Below are positions 19,228-27,581 of a DNA stretch of 64,000 bases, in pieces. Numbering within the stretch: the first letter of the stretch is position 1; each line of letters opens with the position of its first letter. Both the position numbers and the translations under genes were made by a program. This DNA comes from Amycolatopsis mongoliensis (GTDB taxonomy: Bacteria > Actinomycetota > Actinomycetes > Mycobacteriales > Pseudonocardiaceae): assembly GCF_030285665.1 (NCBI RefSeq), contig NZ_CP127295.1, forward strand, positions 2,666,001-2,730,000, written 5' to 3'. The notes below the pieces were generated by a model, which worked only from the letters and a program-made list of their open reading frames with translations, ran no database searches and was not told the origin of the DNA.

Positions 19228-20502
19228 GTGCGCGTACTGGTAATCGGCTCCGGCGCCCGTGAGCATGCACTCGTCCTCGCGGCGTCCGGCGACCCCGCGG
19301 TCACCGCCCTGGCCTGCGCGCCCGGCAACGCCGGGACGGCCTCGATGGCCGAGCAGCTCGGCGTGGAGGCGGCCGACCCGGAAGCGGTCGCGTCGCTCGC
19401 GAAGAGCTGGCAGGCCGACCTGGTGGTGATCGGGCCCGAGGTCCCGCTCGTCGCCGGCGTCGCCGACGCCGTCCGCAAGGCGGGCATCGCCTGCTTCGGC
19501 CCCTCGGCCGCGGCGGCCCGCATCGAAGGCTCGAAGGCGTTCGCGAAGGACGTCATGGCCGCGGCGAACGTGCCGACCGCGCGCAGTGAGGTGGTCGACA
19601 ACCCGGCCCGCCTCGACGCCGCGCTCGCCCGCTTCGGCCCGACCTGGGTGGTCAAGGACGACGGCCTCGCCGCGGGCAAGGGCGTCGTCGTCACGACCGA
19701 CTACGACGTGGCGCGCAAGCACGCCATCATGCTGCTCGACGGCGGCCACCCGGTCCTCCTGGAGTCCTTTTTGGACGGTCCGGAGGCGTCGCTGTTCTGC
19801 TTCGTCGACGGCCACACCGTCGTGCCGCTGCTGCCCGCGCAGGACTTCAAGCGCGTCGGCGACGGCGACGCCGGCCCGAACACCGGCGGCATGGGCGCCT
19901 ACGCACCCCTGCCCTGGGCGCCCGAGAACCTGGTCGACGACCTGGTCGAGCGGGTCGTCCAGCCGGTCGCCGACGAACTGGTCGCGCGCGACGCGTCGTT
20001 CTCCGGCCTGCTCTACGCCGGGCTCGCGCTGACGTCCGACGGCCCGCAGGTCATCGAGTTCAACTGCCGCTTCGGCGACCCGGAGACGCAGGTCGTGCTG
20101 GCCCTGCTGCGCACCCCGATCGCCGGCCTGATGCACGCCACCGCCACCGGCAAGCTCGCCGAGCACCCGCCGCTGGAGTGGGCCGGCGGCGCCGCGGTCA
20201 CCGTCGTGATCGCCGCCGACGGCTACCCGGGCAAGCCGCGCACCGGCGACGTCATCACCGGGGCCGAGATCGAAGGCGTCCTGCACGCCGGCACGCGCCG
20301 CCGCGACGACGGCGCCGTGGTGTCCGCCGGCGGCCGCGTGCTGTCGGTCGTCGGCACCGGCAAGACGCTCAAGTCGGCGCGCAAGCACGCGTACGAGACC
20401 GTCGAGAAGGTCCATCTCGCGGGCTCCCACCACCGCACGGACATCGCGCTGAAGGCGGCGAACGGCGAGGTCGGCGCCCCGACGGTCAAGCAGCGCGCCT
20501 GA
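19228..20502 (+). CDS. purD: Phosphoribosylamine-glycine ligase
   Basis: A 424-residue ATP-grasp enzyme that makes glycinamide ribonucleotide from phosphoribosylamine, glycine and ATP, the second step of purine synthesis. It opens [18 protein letters not shown]. The substrate and ATP sites show [43 protein letters not shown] and [16 protein letters not shown]. Length is standard. The GTG start is set by the conserved N-terminus and the leaderless promoter. The ESX-substrate genes begin 121 bp downstream. Confidence 0.98.
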   Translation: MRVLVIGSGAREHALVLAASGDPAVTALACAPGNAGTASMAEQLGVEAADPEAVASLAKSWQADLVVIGPEVPLVAGVADAVRKAGIACFGPSAAAARIEGSKAFAKDVMAAANVPTARSEVVDNPARLDAALARFGPTWVVKDDGLAAGKGVVVTTDYDVARKHAIMLLDGGHPVLLESFLDGPEASLFCFVDGHTVVPLLPAQDFKRVGDGDAGPNTGGMGAYAPLPWAPENLVDDLVERVVQPVADELVARDASFSGLLYAGLALTSDGPQVIEFNCRFGDPETQVVLALLRTPIAGLMHATATGKLAEHPPLEWAGGAAVTVVIAADGYPGKPRTGDVITGAEIEGVLHAGTRRRDDGAVVSAGGRVLSVVGTGKTLKSARKHAYETVEKVHLAGSHHRTDIALKAANGEVGAPTVKQRA

Positions 20503-20571
20503 TCCGGCCGACGGGGAACCGGCGGGGGACGAACTTCGTCCAAACTCAGCCTGCTGTCACACCCGGGTTGG

Positions 20572-20577
20572 TAGCCT
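20572..20577 (+). promoter_or_regulatory. Possible -10 box for the ESX-substrate gene group
   Basis: TAGCCT lies 47 bp before ATG 20624 in the short gap after purD. No convincing -35 is seen at the right distance. Confidence 0.3.
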
Positions 20578-20623
20578 CGACGGGAGTCGGCCGGTCACTG
20601 TCCGTATGACGTCAGGGGAGAGT

Positions 20624-21004
20624 ATGTCAGGACCCTCGTACGACCTCAGCTCGGCCGTCCCCGTGGCGCCGGCGGCCGCGGACGTCCTGGTCCACCCGGA
20701 CAAGCTGCTGGACGTCGCCCGGATCGTCGAAGAGCAGGCCAACTCCCTCGAAGACCAGCTGCTGACCAAGCTCGGGCAGCTGCGGATCGACGCGCCGTCG
20801 GCCGACGTCATCAGCACCCAGTCGATCGACGCCTGGAACACCTTGATCGCCGACGGCGACCGCTCCTACGCGGGCCAGGTCCGCGAGTACGTCGCCGGGC
20901 TGAAGCGCCTGGTCTCGCAGCTGCGCGACGCCGCCAAGGACTACCAGGTCAGCGAAGACGAGAAGGCGGCGGTGTTCGGTGACCGCGGCAAGCACGGTGC
21001 GTAG
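20624..21004 (+). CDS. PE/ESX-like helical secretion substrate
   Basis: A 126-residue protein with no signal peptide, predicted to be mostly helical. A WN pair (IDAWNTLIADGD) lies near the middle, between two long helices, as in ESX helical hairpins. After the second helix comes DAAKDYQVSEDEK, in which Tyr 107 and Glu 111 form the YxxxD/E motif that directs export by type VII systems. It is followed by a DUF3558 lipoprotein and then a PPE-like gene, so it takes the place of PE in a PE-PPE pair. GGGGAG precedes ATG 20624; an in-frame ATG 18 bp upstream is less likely. Confidence 0.6.
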   Translation: MSGPSYDLSSAVPVAPAAADVLVHPDKLLDVARIVEEQANSLEDQLLTKLGQLRIDAPSADVISTQSIDAWNTLIADGDRSYAGQVREYVAGLKRLVSQLRDAAKDYQVSEDEKAAVFGDRGKHGA

Positions 21005-21599
21005 TCGGAAGGTGCGCATCGTCACCGGGGGCGTGCTCGCGACGGCGGCGCTCGCCGGCTGCTCGGCGGGCACCGAGGGCACGCCCTACCCGGTCGAGAC
21101 GGCCGCGACCGCGGCGTCGCAGAGCGCCAAGGCGGCCCAGCTGCCGCAGCGACCGGCCGAGCTGACCCTGCAGGGCGTCAACCTGTGCGAGGTGTTCCCG
21201 CAGGTGCAGCTCGACGCCATGAAGATCACCAGCACGCCCCGGGAAGCTCCGCCGGAGGACGGCCCGACGTGCGTGTTCGACGCGGACGGCGCCGAGCCGG
21301 TGCACGCCTTCCACGTGCGCGCCGTCTCGGCGGACCTCGAGGAGTGGATCACCGGGGCCCGCAAGAAGAACAGCATGACCACCGAGCCGAAGACCATCGG
21401 CGGTTACCCGGCGCTGACGAACTACCGCGCGGCCGGCGACCCGGCCGACTGCGAGGCGCTCGTCGGCGTCGCGAGGGGCCAGACGCTGGCCGTCCAGACC
21501 TTCGCCATCACCCGCGGCGGGCTCACGCAGCCGCAGCTGTGCGACCTGTCGGTGCACGCCGCCGACGTCGCGCTGCAGACCTTGAAAGCACGCAACTAG
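20979..21599 (+). CDS. DUF3558-type lipoprotein
   Basis: A 206-residue lipoprotein whose signal peptide ends LATAALAGCSAG, giving a lipidated Cys. The mature domain carries NLCEVFPQVQL, then GPTCVFDADGAEPVH, DCEALVGVARGQ and QLCDLSVHAAD, the conserved cysteines and strands of the DUF3558 family. This family is common in actinobacteria and of unknown function. The GTG start overlaps the preceding gene by 26 bp in another frame. Its place between PE-like and PPE-like genes suggests a cell-surface partner of the exported proteins; this is inference. Confidence 0.75.
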   Translation: MTAASTVRSRKVRIVTGGVLATAALAGCSAGTEGTPYPVETAATAASQSAKAAQLPQRPAELTLQGVNLCEVFPQVQLDAMKITSTPREAPPEDGPTCVFDADGAEPVHAFHVRAVSADLEEWITGARKKNSMTTEPKTIGGYPALTNYRAAGDPADCEALVGVARGQTLAVQTFAITRGGLTQPQLCDLSVHAADVALQTLKARN

Positions 21600-21608
21600 G
21601 GAGGGCGC

Positions 21609-23180
21609 GTGGAATTCTCCGAGCTCGCGGCCGGCATCCAGAACCACCGGTTCGACGGCTGGACCAACACCGCGATCGCCGACCAGATCACGCGGATGGT
21701 CAACGGTGACGGCACCGGCAGCATCGGCACCGCTGTCGACGCGCTGAAGGCCGTCGCGACCGCCCTCGCCCACACCGACCAGACGCTGCGCGCACAGCTG
21801 CTCAAGCTCGGCGTCGAGTGGCAGAGCCAGGCCGGCGGTGCGGCCAGCCAGGTGCTGACCGAGCAGGCCGGGTTCTCCCAGGACGCGACGACGAAGGTCG
21901 CGCACGCCGCGGAAATGGTGTTCGAGCAGGGCGAGTCGTTCAACCGGACCAAGTACAAGCTCCCGGACGCCGAGACCGTCCGGAAGGGCGCGGGCGGCTA
22001 CACCCTCACCGACGGCCTGCTGCTCAGCCTGATCGGCTTCGAGACCGACCACGCCCGGCAGGTCGAGGCCGCGAACGACGCCAAGGAACAGGCCAAGCAG
22101 GCGCTGAACGAGTACGCGCAGGAAAGCGGCACCAACCTGCTCTCGACGCAGTCGCTGTCCGACCCCGAGTCGCTGAAGCTGGCCGCTCCGGGCGTCACGC
22201 CGGGCGTGCTGGACGTCGCGGGCGCCGCCGTCGCGGTGACGCCGGACGGCAGCGTGAAGCCGGCCTCGGACAAGGTGCGGTCGGTGCACGTCGACCCGCC
22301 GGTGGTGCAGCCGGTGTCGCACACGGTGCACGCCGACCCGCCGACCCCGGTCTACGGCGTCGCGGCGCAGCAGCCGTCCCGGCCCGCCGCGCAGCCGCCC
22401 CGCCAGACCGGCGCGGGCGCCTCGCCCGCGCAGCACACGACGCCCGCATCGACGACGCCTTCGAGCGTGAAGCCGCCGACGTCGGCGCCCGGCCCCGGCT
22501 GGGTCAACGCGCCGGGCCGCGGCCCGTCCTCCGGCGACGCTTCCCACTTCTCGCCCGGCTTGACCACCGGGGGTGGCGGCGAGCAGTTCGTCCCGCCGGG
22601 TGCGCCCGGCACGCTGCCGCCCGGTTCGTCGCCGGCGACGGCGCCGATCAAGTCGCTCGGCGGGGGTTCGTCCAGCGGCTCGACCGGCATCGACAACTCG
22701 TTCGGCGGCGCCAACCGCGGTCCCGACGGACTGCTGGCGAAGGGCCGCACGGTCGGCGCGATGCCGCAGGCCCCGCTCCCGCCCGGCCAGTTCACGGCCG
22801 AACGCGGCTTCGTGCCGAAGCCCGGCGCGACGCCGGGCGAGATCGGCGCGGGCGCGGCGGCGGTCGGCGCGGGTGCGGCCGGCGGCGCGCTCAGCGGTGA
22901 TCGCGAGCGCCAGCGGCGGGAGAAGGGCCAGGCGAAGGGCCCGGTGCGGCCGCTGCCGGTCGGCGAGCTGCCCGAGGAGGAGGCCGTCGCGCTGCGGAAG
23001 TCGGAGCAGATCAGCCCGAAGCAGCAGCCCGGCGAGGCGAAGTTCCTGTCCGAGGCGGCCCCGCAGGAGGACGACGCCGAGCACGTCCGCCGCTACGGCG
23101 TCGACGACCAGGACCTGTTCGCCGACCAGCGGATGGTTTCCCCCGACGTGATCGGCGACCACGGCGGGGATGTGCGCTGA
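21609..23180 (+). CDS. PPE-like ESX substrate with proline-rich tail
   Basis: A 523-residue protein with three parts. Residues 1-190 are helical and contain GVEWQSQAGGAAS, a WxG-like turn between helices, and a Y-x3-D (YTLTD). Residues 200-420 are rich in Pro, Gly, Ser and Ala and look disordered. Residues 425-523 are charged and end RRYGVDDQDLFADQRMVSPDVIGDHGGDVR without the last ten residues being conserved to my knowledge. GGAGGG lies just upstream of GTG 21609. The EspG gene begins 2 bp after its stop. In mycobacteria EspG is the chaperone of PPE proteins, which supports calling this PPE-like even though the sequence is divergent. Confidence 0.6.
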   Translation: MEFSELAAGIQNHRFDGWTNTAIADQITRMVNGDGTGSIGTAVDALKAVATALAHTDQTLRAQLLKLGVEWQSQAGGAASQVLTEQAGFSQDATTKVAHAAEMVFEQGESFNRTKYKLPDAETVRKGAGGYTLTDGLLLSLIGFETDHARQVEAANDAKEQAKQALNEYAQESGTNLLSTQSLSDPESLKLAAPGVTPGVLDVAGAAVAVTPDGSVKPASDKVRSVHVDPPVVQPVSHTVHADPPTPVYGVAAQQPSRPAAQPPRQTGAGASPAQHTTPASTTPSSVKPPTSAPGPGWVNAPGRGPSSGDASHFSPGLTTGGGGEQFVPPGAPGTLPPGSSPATAPIKSLGGGSSSGSTGIDNSFGGANRGPDGLLAKGRTVGAMPQAPLPPGQFTAERGFVPKPGATPGEIGAGAAAVGAGAAGGALSGDRERQRREKGQAKGPVRPLPVGELPEEEAVALRKSEQISPKQQPGEAKFLSEAAPQEDDAEHVRRYGVDDQDLFADQRMVSPDVIGDHGGDVR

Positions 23181-23182
23181 CC

Positions 23183-23941
23183 GTGTCGCTGGTGCTGTCC
23201 GCGCGCGAGTTCGACGTGCTCTGGGAGTCGTTGGGCCTGCCGCGCCGGCACGTCGCGCTGGACGTGCCGAGCGAAGGAACCACCCGCACCGAGCGGCGGG
23301 AAGTGATCGAGGCGGCGTGGGCGTCGCTGAGCGAGCGGCGCCTGGCCCGCAACGGCCGGGTGTCGGGTGAGGTGGCGGACCAGCTGCACCTGCTGGCCCG
23401 CCCGCAGTTCGGCATCGACGTGTGGGTGTGGGCCGAGCGCGAGATCCGCGGCCGCGCGGTGAGCGTCCGCAGCCAGGCGGTCCTGGCGGTGGTGGACCAC
23501 GGCGAGGTCTGGCTGATCCCGGCCACGGAGGACGGCCTCCCGGAGGCGGCGGTCTCGGTGGCGGGCGATCTCGGGCCGGGCCTCGGCCAGACGGTGAGCA
23601 TCCCGTATTCGGTGCTTCGCGAGGCCGACGCGGCCGCGAAAGGCGACGCGAAGGCGCTGGTCACGTCCCTGGAGGACCGGGGCGTCGAGCTGTTCCAGGC
23701 CCAGGAGCTGTCGGGCATGCTGCTGGGCCAGGAGGCCAGGGGCCAGTTCGGCGCGGAGCGGGTGGGCCGCGACGGAGTGGTCCACCGGGCGGGCCGGGTG
23801 GTGGCGTTCTTCGACACGGACGCGGGGCGCTACCTGTTCCAGGTGGTGCGGGACCGCGACGGCCGCGAGTGGGCGACGGTGACTCCGGCGGACAACGCCC
23901 TGCTGGCGACGAGGATCCGCGAACTGATGGCGGAGGCCTGA
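23183..23941 (+). CDS. EspG-family ESX secretion chaperone
   Basis: A 252-residue cytoplasmic protein. It opens MSLVLSAREFDVLWESLGLP, the usual EspG start, and continues with LHLLARPQFGIDVWVWAER, VVDHGEVWLIPATEDG and a C-terminal GRVVAFFDTDAGRYLFQVV, all matching the family strand order. EspG binds the tip of PPE proteins and keeps PE-PPE dimers soluble for export. The GTG start lies 2 bp after the PPE-like gene, so the two are surely cotranscribed. Its presence without ESX membrane genes means that the secretion machine must be coded elsewhere. Confidence 0.82.
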   Translation: MSLVLSAREFDVLWESLGLPRRHVALDVPSEGTTRTERREVIEAAWASLSERRLARNGRVSGEVADQLHLLARPQFGIDVWVWAEREIRGRAVSVRSQAVLAVVDHGEVWLIPATEDGLPEAAVSVAGDLGPGLGQTVSIPYSVLREADAAAKGDAKALVTSLEDRGVELFQAQELSGMLLGQEARGQFGAERVGRDGVVHRAGRVVAFFDTDAGRYLFQVVRDRDGREWATVTPADNALLATRIRELMAEA

Positions 23942-24075
23942 GCCCCGCCGGGTGGAACTTGGCGGAGATCCGTACCCGCGACTCGCGCGAAGTCATAAAG
24001 TAAGCGCGGGAACCGTCCTGGTCATGACGACGTCTGATCGGGCGGACACAAGTTTTCCGAAGGGGATGACGAACC

Positions 24076-24387
24076 GTGCCTGTCTACGACACCGACTCGA
24101 TGGCCATCGCGGCCGGCCAGGTGGAGAAGCTGAAGGACGAGTTCGAGAAGTCCAAGCAGAAGGTCACCGGCCTGGACCACGAGCACGAAAGCCCCTTCGG
24201 CGGAATGGACGACAAGGGCGAAGCGCACAGCGCGGTCGGCAAGTTCAAGGACGGCGTGCACAGCCAGTTCGATGCCGCGGGCAAGCACATGGAGGCGCTG
24301 GGGTTCGCCATGCGCAAGGCTGCCGGCCTGATCACCGAGACCGACCAGGTCGGCGCGAGCGACCTCACGCTGCACGTGGACAAGTGA
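24076..24387 (+). CDS. EspC-like (DUF2580-like) small ESX substrate
   Basis: A 103-residue acidic helical protein: MPVYDTDSMAIAAGQVEKLKD at the start, a Gly-rich turn (ESPFGGMDD) in the middle and a second helix ending AGLITETDQVGASDLTLH. The layout, with a two-helix body and a TD pair after the second helix, fits EspC/DUF2580 proteins. There is no WxG and no signal peptide. GTG 24076 follows an AAGGGGA ribosome site. It lies 23 bp before the WXG100-transglycosylase gene, and the pair may be exported together. Confidence 0.55.
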   Translation: MPVYDTDSMAIAAGQVEKLKDEFEKSKQKVTGLDHEHESPFGGMDDKGEAHSAVGKFKDGVHSQFDAAGKHMEALGFAMRKAAGLITETDQVGASDLTLHVDK

Positions 24388-24410
24388 CGGACTGAGCAGG
24401 GGGCACGAGA

Positions 24411-25541
24411 GTGGGCTTGAACGGGGTCGGCGCCGGAACGCCGGACAATTGGGACGCCTTCATGAAGAAGGTCGACCAGGTCGAAAAGGTCGATCTGCAG
24501 AAAATCACCGACGCGGCGACGCAGTTCCGCGAGGCGGGCAAGAATGCGGGCGACCACACCGCTTCGTTGAAGAATTCGACGGACGCGCTCAACGGCGGCG
24601 TGTGGGCCGGCCCGGCGGCGGACCAGTTCTTCCAGTACGTCCGCCAGGTGCGTGACGCCGGTACCAAGGTGCAGACCCACCTCGAGGACGTCGCCAAGGA
24701 CCTCGAGACCCTGGGGACCAACCTCGCGGAGATCAAGCGCAAGGTCTCGGACAAGCAGAACTCCGCCGAGACCGCGGTCAACAACCGCAACACCCAGGCC
24801 GAGGCCGCCATCAAGCACGCGAAGGAGCTCGCCGCGGCGGCAGCCAAGGAAGACAAGCCGGCGCCGAGCCCGTCCGCCGACGAACTCCTCGCCCAGGCGA
24901 AGACGGACATCCACACCATCACCGCGGGCTTCGACGGTGACGTCGCCGCTTTGCAGACCGAGGCCGACACGCAGATCAAGGCTTCGCAGAAGCTGATGTC
25001 CCAGCAGATCGAGGGCGGCTACGACCAGGTCCCCCTGCCGAGCAGCACCCCCGCCGCGCCGAAGAGCACCGGCGGCATCCACAGCAACGGCTCCTCCCAC
25101 CACGGCGGTGGCGGCGGAGGAGGCGGTGGTGGAGGCGGTGGCGGCCTCGGCCCCAGCGGCGGACCCCCGTCCTCGCCGCCCCCGGGCAACGTCCAGCAGT
25201 GGATCCAGGAGGCCATCAAGGCCCTCCAGGCCGCCGGCGTGCCGGTGACCGACGCCGACATCCCGAACATCTGGGCGATCATCCAGCACGAGTCGGGCGG
25301 GAATCCCAACGCCATCAACAACTGGGACTCCAACGCCGCCGCCGGGCACCCGTCCAAGGGGCTCATGCAGTGCATCGACTCGACGTTCAACGCCCACAAG
25401 CTGCCCGGCCACGACAACATCTACAACCCGGTCGACAACATCATCGCGGGCGTGCGCTACTCCTACGACCGCTACGGCGGCCTCGACAACGTGCCCGGCA
25501 TCAAGGCCATGGCGCACGGCGGTGCCTACCGGGGGTACTAG
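24411..25541 (+). CDS. WXG100 domain fused to a lytic transglycosylase domain
   Basis: A 376-residue protein with an ESX-type export domain joined to a wall-cutting enzyme. Residues 1-110 form a WXG100 hairpin with WAG at 65-67. Residues 110-205 are a charged, coiled-coil-like stretch. A linker near 220-255 holds a run of 14 Gly. The last 110 residues are a transglycosylase (SLT) domain: WAIIQHESGGNPNAINNWD with catalytic Glu 294, then GLMQCIDSTFNAHK and DNIIAGVRYSYDRYGGLDNV. It lacks a signal peptide, so type VII export is the likely route. The enzyme would cleave the glycan strand of peptidoglycan, either for wall passage or against rivals. Confidence 0.82.
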   Translation: MGLNGVGAGTPDNWDAFMKKVDQVEKVDLQKITDAATQFREAGKNAGDHTASLKNSTDALNGGVWAGPAADQFFQYVRQVRDAGTKVQTHLEDVAKDLETLGTNLAEIKRKVSDKQNSAETAVNNRNTQAEAAIKHAKELAAAAAKEDKPAPSPSADELLAQAKTDIHTITAGFDGDVAALQTEADTQIKASQKLMSQQIEGGYDQVPLPSSTPAAPKSTGGIHSNGSSHHGGGGGGGGGGGGGGLGPSGGPPSSPPPGNVQQWIQEAIKALQAAGVPVTDADIPNIWAIIQHESGGNPNAINNWDSNAAAGHPSKGLMQCIDSTFNAHKLPGHDNIYNPVDNIIAGVRYSYDRYGGLDNVPGIKAMAHGGAYRGY

Positions 25542-25544
25542 AAC

Positions 25545-25550
25545 TAGCCT
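25545..25550 (+). promoter_or_regulatory. -10 box for leaderless aminotransferase mRNA
   Basis: TAGCCT, six bases, then ATG 25557, starting only 3 bp after the preceding stop codon. This separates the gene from the ESX-substrate group. Confidence 0.55.
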
Positions 25551-25556
25551 GGCCTC

Positions 25557-26735
25557 ATGGTCGACCTCGGAGCCTTCGCCGGGCCCGCGCTGCGTGCCGG
25601 CGTGCCGCCCTTCCACGTCATGGACGTCCTCTCCGCGGCGGGTGCCCGGCAGCGCAGCCACGGCGACCTCGTGTCGCTCGCAGCCGGGCAGCCTTCCGTG
25701 CCCGCGCCCAAGCCCGTCCTGGAGGCCGCGGAAAAGGCCCTGCGGAGCAGCACCCTCGGCTACACCGAGCAGCTCGGCGTCCCCGAGCTGCGCGAAGCCG
25801 TCGCGGGGCACTACAACGACCGCTACGACCTCGACGTCAGCGCGCAGGACGTCGTCCTGACCACCGGGTCGTCCGGGGGTTTCCTGCTCGCCTTCCTCAG
25901 CGCCTTCGACCCCGGCGCCAAGGTCGCGATGGCCCGGCCCGGCTACCCCGCCTACCGCAACCTGCTGTCCGTCCTCGGCTGCGAGGTCGTCGAGTTCGCC
26001 GCCACCGCCGAGACGAACTTCCAGCCCACCGTCGAGCTGCTCGGCGAGCTCGGCCCGATCGACGGCCTGATCGTCGCCAGCCCCAGCAACCCGACCGGCA
26101 CCGTCCTGCCGCCCGGGGAGCTCGCCGCGATCAGCGGCTGGTGCTCGTCGCACGGCGTGCAGCTGATCAGCGACGAGATCTACCACGGCATCTCCTACGG
26201 CGCCGAGCTCGACTGCGCGTGGCAGTACGGCCGCGAGCCGCTCGTGCTCGGCAGCTTCTCGAAGTACTTCGCGATGACCGGCTGGCGGCTCGGCTGGATG
26301 CTCGTGCCGCAGCGCCTGCACCGCGCGGTCGACGTCCTGACCGGCAACTTCACCATCTGCCCGCCCGCGATTTCGCAGTACGCGGCGCTCGCCGCCTTCA
26401 CACCGGAGGCGTACGCGGAGGCCGACGCGCACGTCGAGCGGTACCGCGCCAACCGTGACCGGCTCTTCGCGGGCCTGAAGGGCATCGGCCTCGACAAGCT
26501 CGCCCCCGCGGACGGCGCCTTCTACGCATACGCCGACGTCAGCGCGTACACCGAGGACAGCCTGAGCTGGTGCCAGCGGCTGCTCGCCGACACGGGCCTC
26601 GCCATCACCCCTGGCATCGACTTCGACCCGGTCGACGGCGGCAAGTACGTCCGGTTCTCCTTCGCCGGCAGCGCCGAGGACATCGACGAAGGCGTCCGCC
26701 GGCTGGGTGCGTGGCTCGGCCAGGGGGAACCCTGA
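25557..26735 (+). CDS. PLP-dependent class I/II aminotransferase
   Basis: A 392-residue fold-type I aminotransferase of the aspartate aminotransferase superfamily. Visible are the substrate-loop SLAAGQPSVPAPKPV, the cofactor segment TTGSSGGFLLAFL, SPSNPTGTVLPPGEL, the aspartate in LISDEIYHGISYG and the Schiff-base lysine in LGSFSKYFAMTGWRLGW. The C-terminal FSFAG supplies the carboxylate-binding Arg (YVRFSFAG). Donor and acceptor are not certain; aromatic or aspartate type are both possible. Its own leaderless promoter makes it a separate unit. Confidence 0.9.
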   Translation: MVDLGAFAGPALRAGVPPFHVMDVLSAAGARQRSHGDLVSLAAGQPSVPAPKPVLEAAEKALRSSTLGYTEQLGVPELREAVAGHYNDRYDLDVSAQDVVLTTGSSGGFLLAFLSAFDPGAKVAMARPGYPAYRNLLSVLGCEVVEFAATAETNFQPTVELLGELGPIDGLIVASPSNPTGTVLPPGELAAISGWCSSHGVQLISDEIYHGISYGAELDCAWQYGREPLVLGSFSKYFAMTGWRLGWMLVPQRLHRAVDVLTGNFTICPPAISQYAALAAFTPEAYAEADAHVERYRANRDRLFAGLKGIGLDKLAPADGAFYAYADVSAYTEDSLSWCQRLLADTGLAITPGIDFDPVDGGKYVRFSFAGSAEDIDEGVRRLGAWLGQGEP

Positions 26736-26836
26736 TTCATCCCTGAACGTTGGCCGGGCGAGGGGAGTTTCACCGCCGGAGATGGCACATTGGAGTCACC
26801 GGGCCGGTGGGGCCACGGAACACTTCGGAGGAAGCC

Positions 26837-27028
26837 ATGTTCTGGAAGATCGTCGGCGGCCTGATCGTCGCCTGGGTGGCGTTCATGGTGCTGGGCGCCG
26901 TGATCGGCTTCGTGTTCAAGGCCGTCCTGTGGATCGCCATCATCGGCGGCATCGCCTTCCTCGGCGCGGCCGGCTACCGCGCGATCAGCGGCGGCAAGAG
27001 GGACCCGAGGCGCATCAACCGCTACTGA
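26837..27028 (+). CDS. Small two-helix membrane protein, unknown function
   Basis: A 63-residue protein with two closely spaced hydrophobic helices (IVGGLIVAWVAFMVLGAVIG and VLWIAIIGGIAFLGAAGY) and a basic C-terminal tail, GGKRDPRRINRY. The tail should stay in the cytoplasm. ATG 26837 has GGAGG seven bases upstream, which rules out the longer readings. I do not recognise the family. The last bases abut the decayed methyltransferase on the other strand. Confidence 0.75.
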   Translation: MFWKIVGGLIVAWVAFMVLGAVIGFVFKAVLWIAIIGGIAFLGAAGYRAISGGKRDPRRINRY

Positions 27029-27029
27029 G

Positions 27030-27496
27030 TCATCCCGGGATCCGCGCCACGCCGCACAGCGACGTCCGGTTGACCGGCGTCAGCGGCGTCAGGCGCGGCC
27101 CGTCCGGCCACCACAGGTGTGGCGCGGTCGGCCCGGGCTCGAGCAGGTCGAGGCCGTCGAAGAACGACGCGATCTCGGCCCGCGTCCGGTAGAGCGTGTC
27201 GAGCCCGGTGCCGCTGAACCTCTTCTGCAGTGCCGTCGCGACGCCGGCGGCTTCGGAGCCATCGTCCGGTTGTGCTGGTGCAGCAGCACGAGAGGCACGA
27301 CCCCGGCGCCATCGCCCCGACGTAGGACTTGACCACCTGCTGCGCCTGCTGGAAGTCCGTGATGTGGTGGATGACCGCGCACATCACGAGCGCGATCGAC
27401 CTCGTAGTTGTCCTGCCCGCCCATCAGTGCGTCGAAGACGCGGGCGATGCTCGGCCGGTCGAAGTCGACACGGGCCGACGGTCGTTCGCTCGTCAT
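27030..27496 (-). pseudogene. Decayed DUF574-type SAM-dependent methyltransferase
   Basis: Three pieces of one protein family lie in order but in different frames. The start MTSERPSARVDFDRPSIARV plus FDALMGGQDNYEVDRA is a normal N-terminus of the actinobacterial SAM methyltransferase family (about 270 residues). At about 27390 the frame shifts straight to LVMCAVIHHITDFQQAQQVV, so the SAM-binding middle is missing. Near 27290 a second shift leads to GSEAAGVATALQKRF, TLYRTRAEIASFFDGL and the end LCGVARIPG. About 100 or more residues have been lost. It cannot make an active enzyme. Confidence 0.82.
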
Positions 27497-27500
27497 GACG

Positions 27501-27560
27501 GCCTACCGGGGGTCTGGGGTGCCGTGCGGCCTGAGCCACCGGGGATCACTGCCGGTAGGC
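27501..27560. repeat. 9-bp inverted repeat beside the methyltransferase remnant
   Basis: GCCTACCGG 27501-27509 and CCGGTAGGC 27552-27560 are separated by 42 bases in the gap between the remnant's start and the HAD gene's stop. It could be a terminator for the HAD gene, a loop-forming regulatory site or a leftover of a rearrangement. Confidence 0.35.
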
Positions 27561-27581
27561 GGACGTGCGGTGCGGGTGAGG

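Noticed and set aside
18898..20433. 511-codon open frame on the minus strand across purD
   Set aside because: It is antisense to purD, Arg-, Gly- and Ala-rich with no family features; high GC opens such frames by chance.
20949..23162. 737-codon minus-strand frame across the ESX-substrate genes
   Set aside because: Shadow of the DUF3558 and PPE-like genes; composition is that of a non-coding frame.
25105..25150. G-rich repeat GGCGGT/GGAGGC as a possible tandem repeat element
   Set aside because: It is the codon run for the polyglycine linker of the WXG100-transglycosylase.
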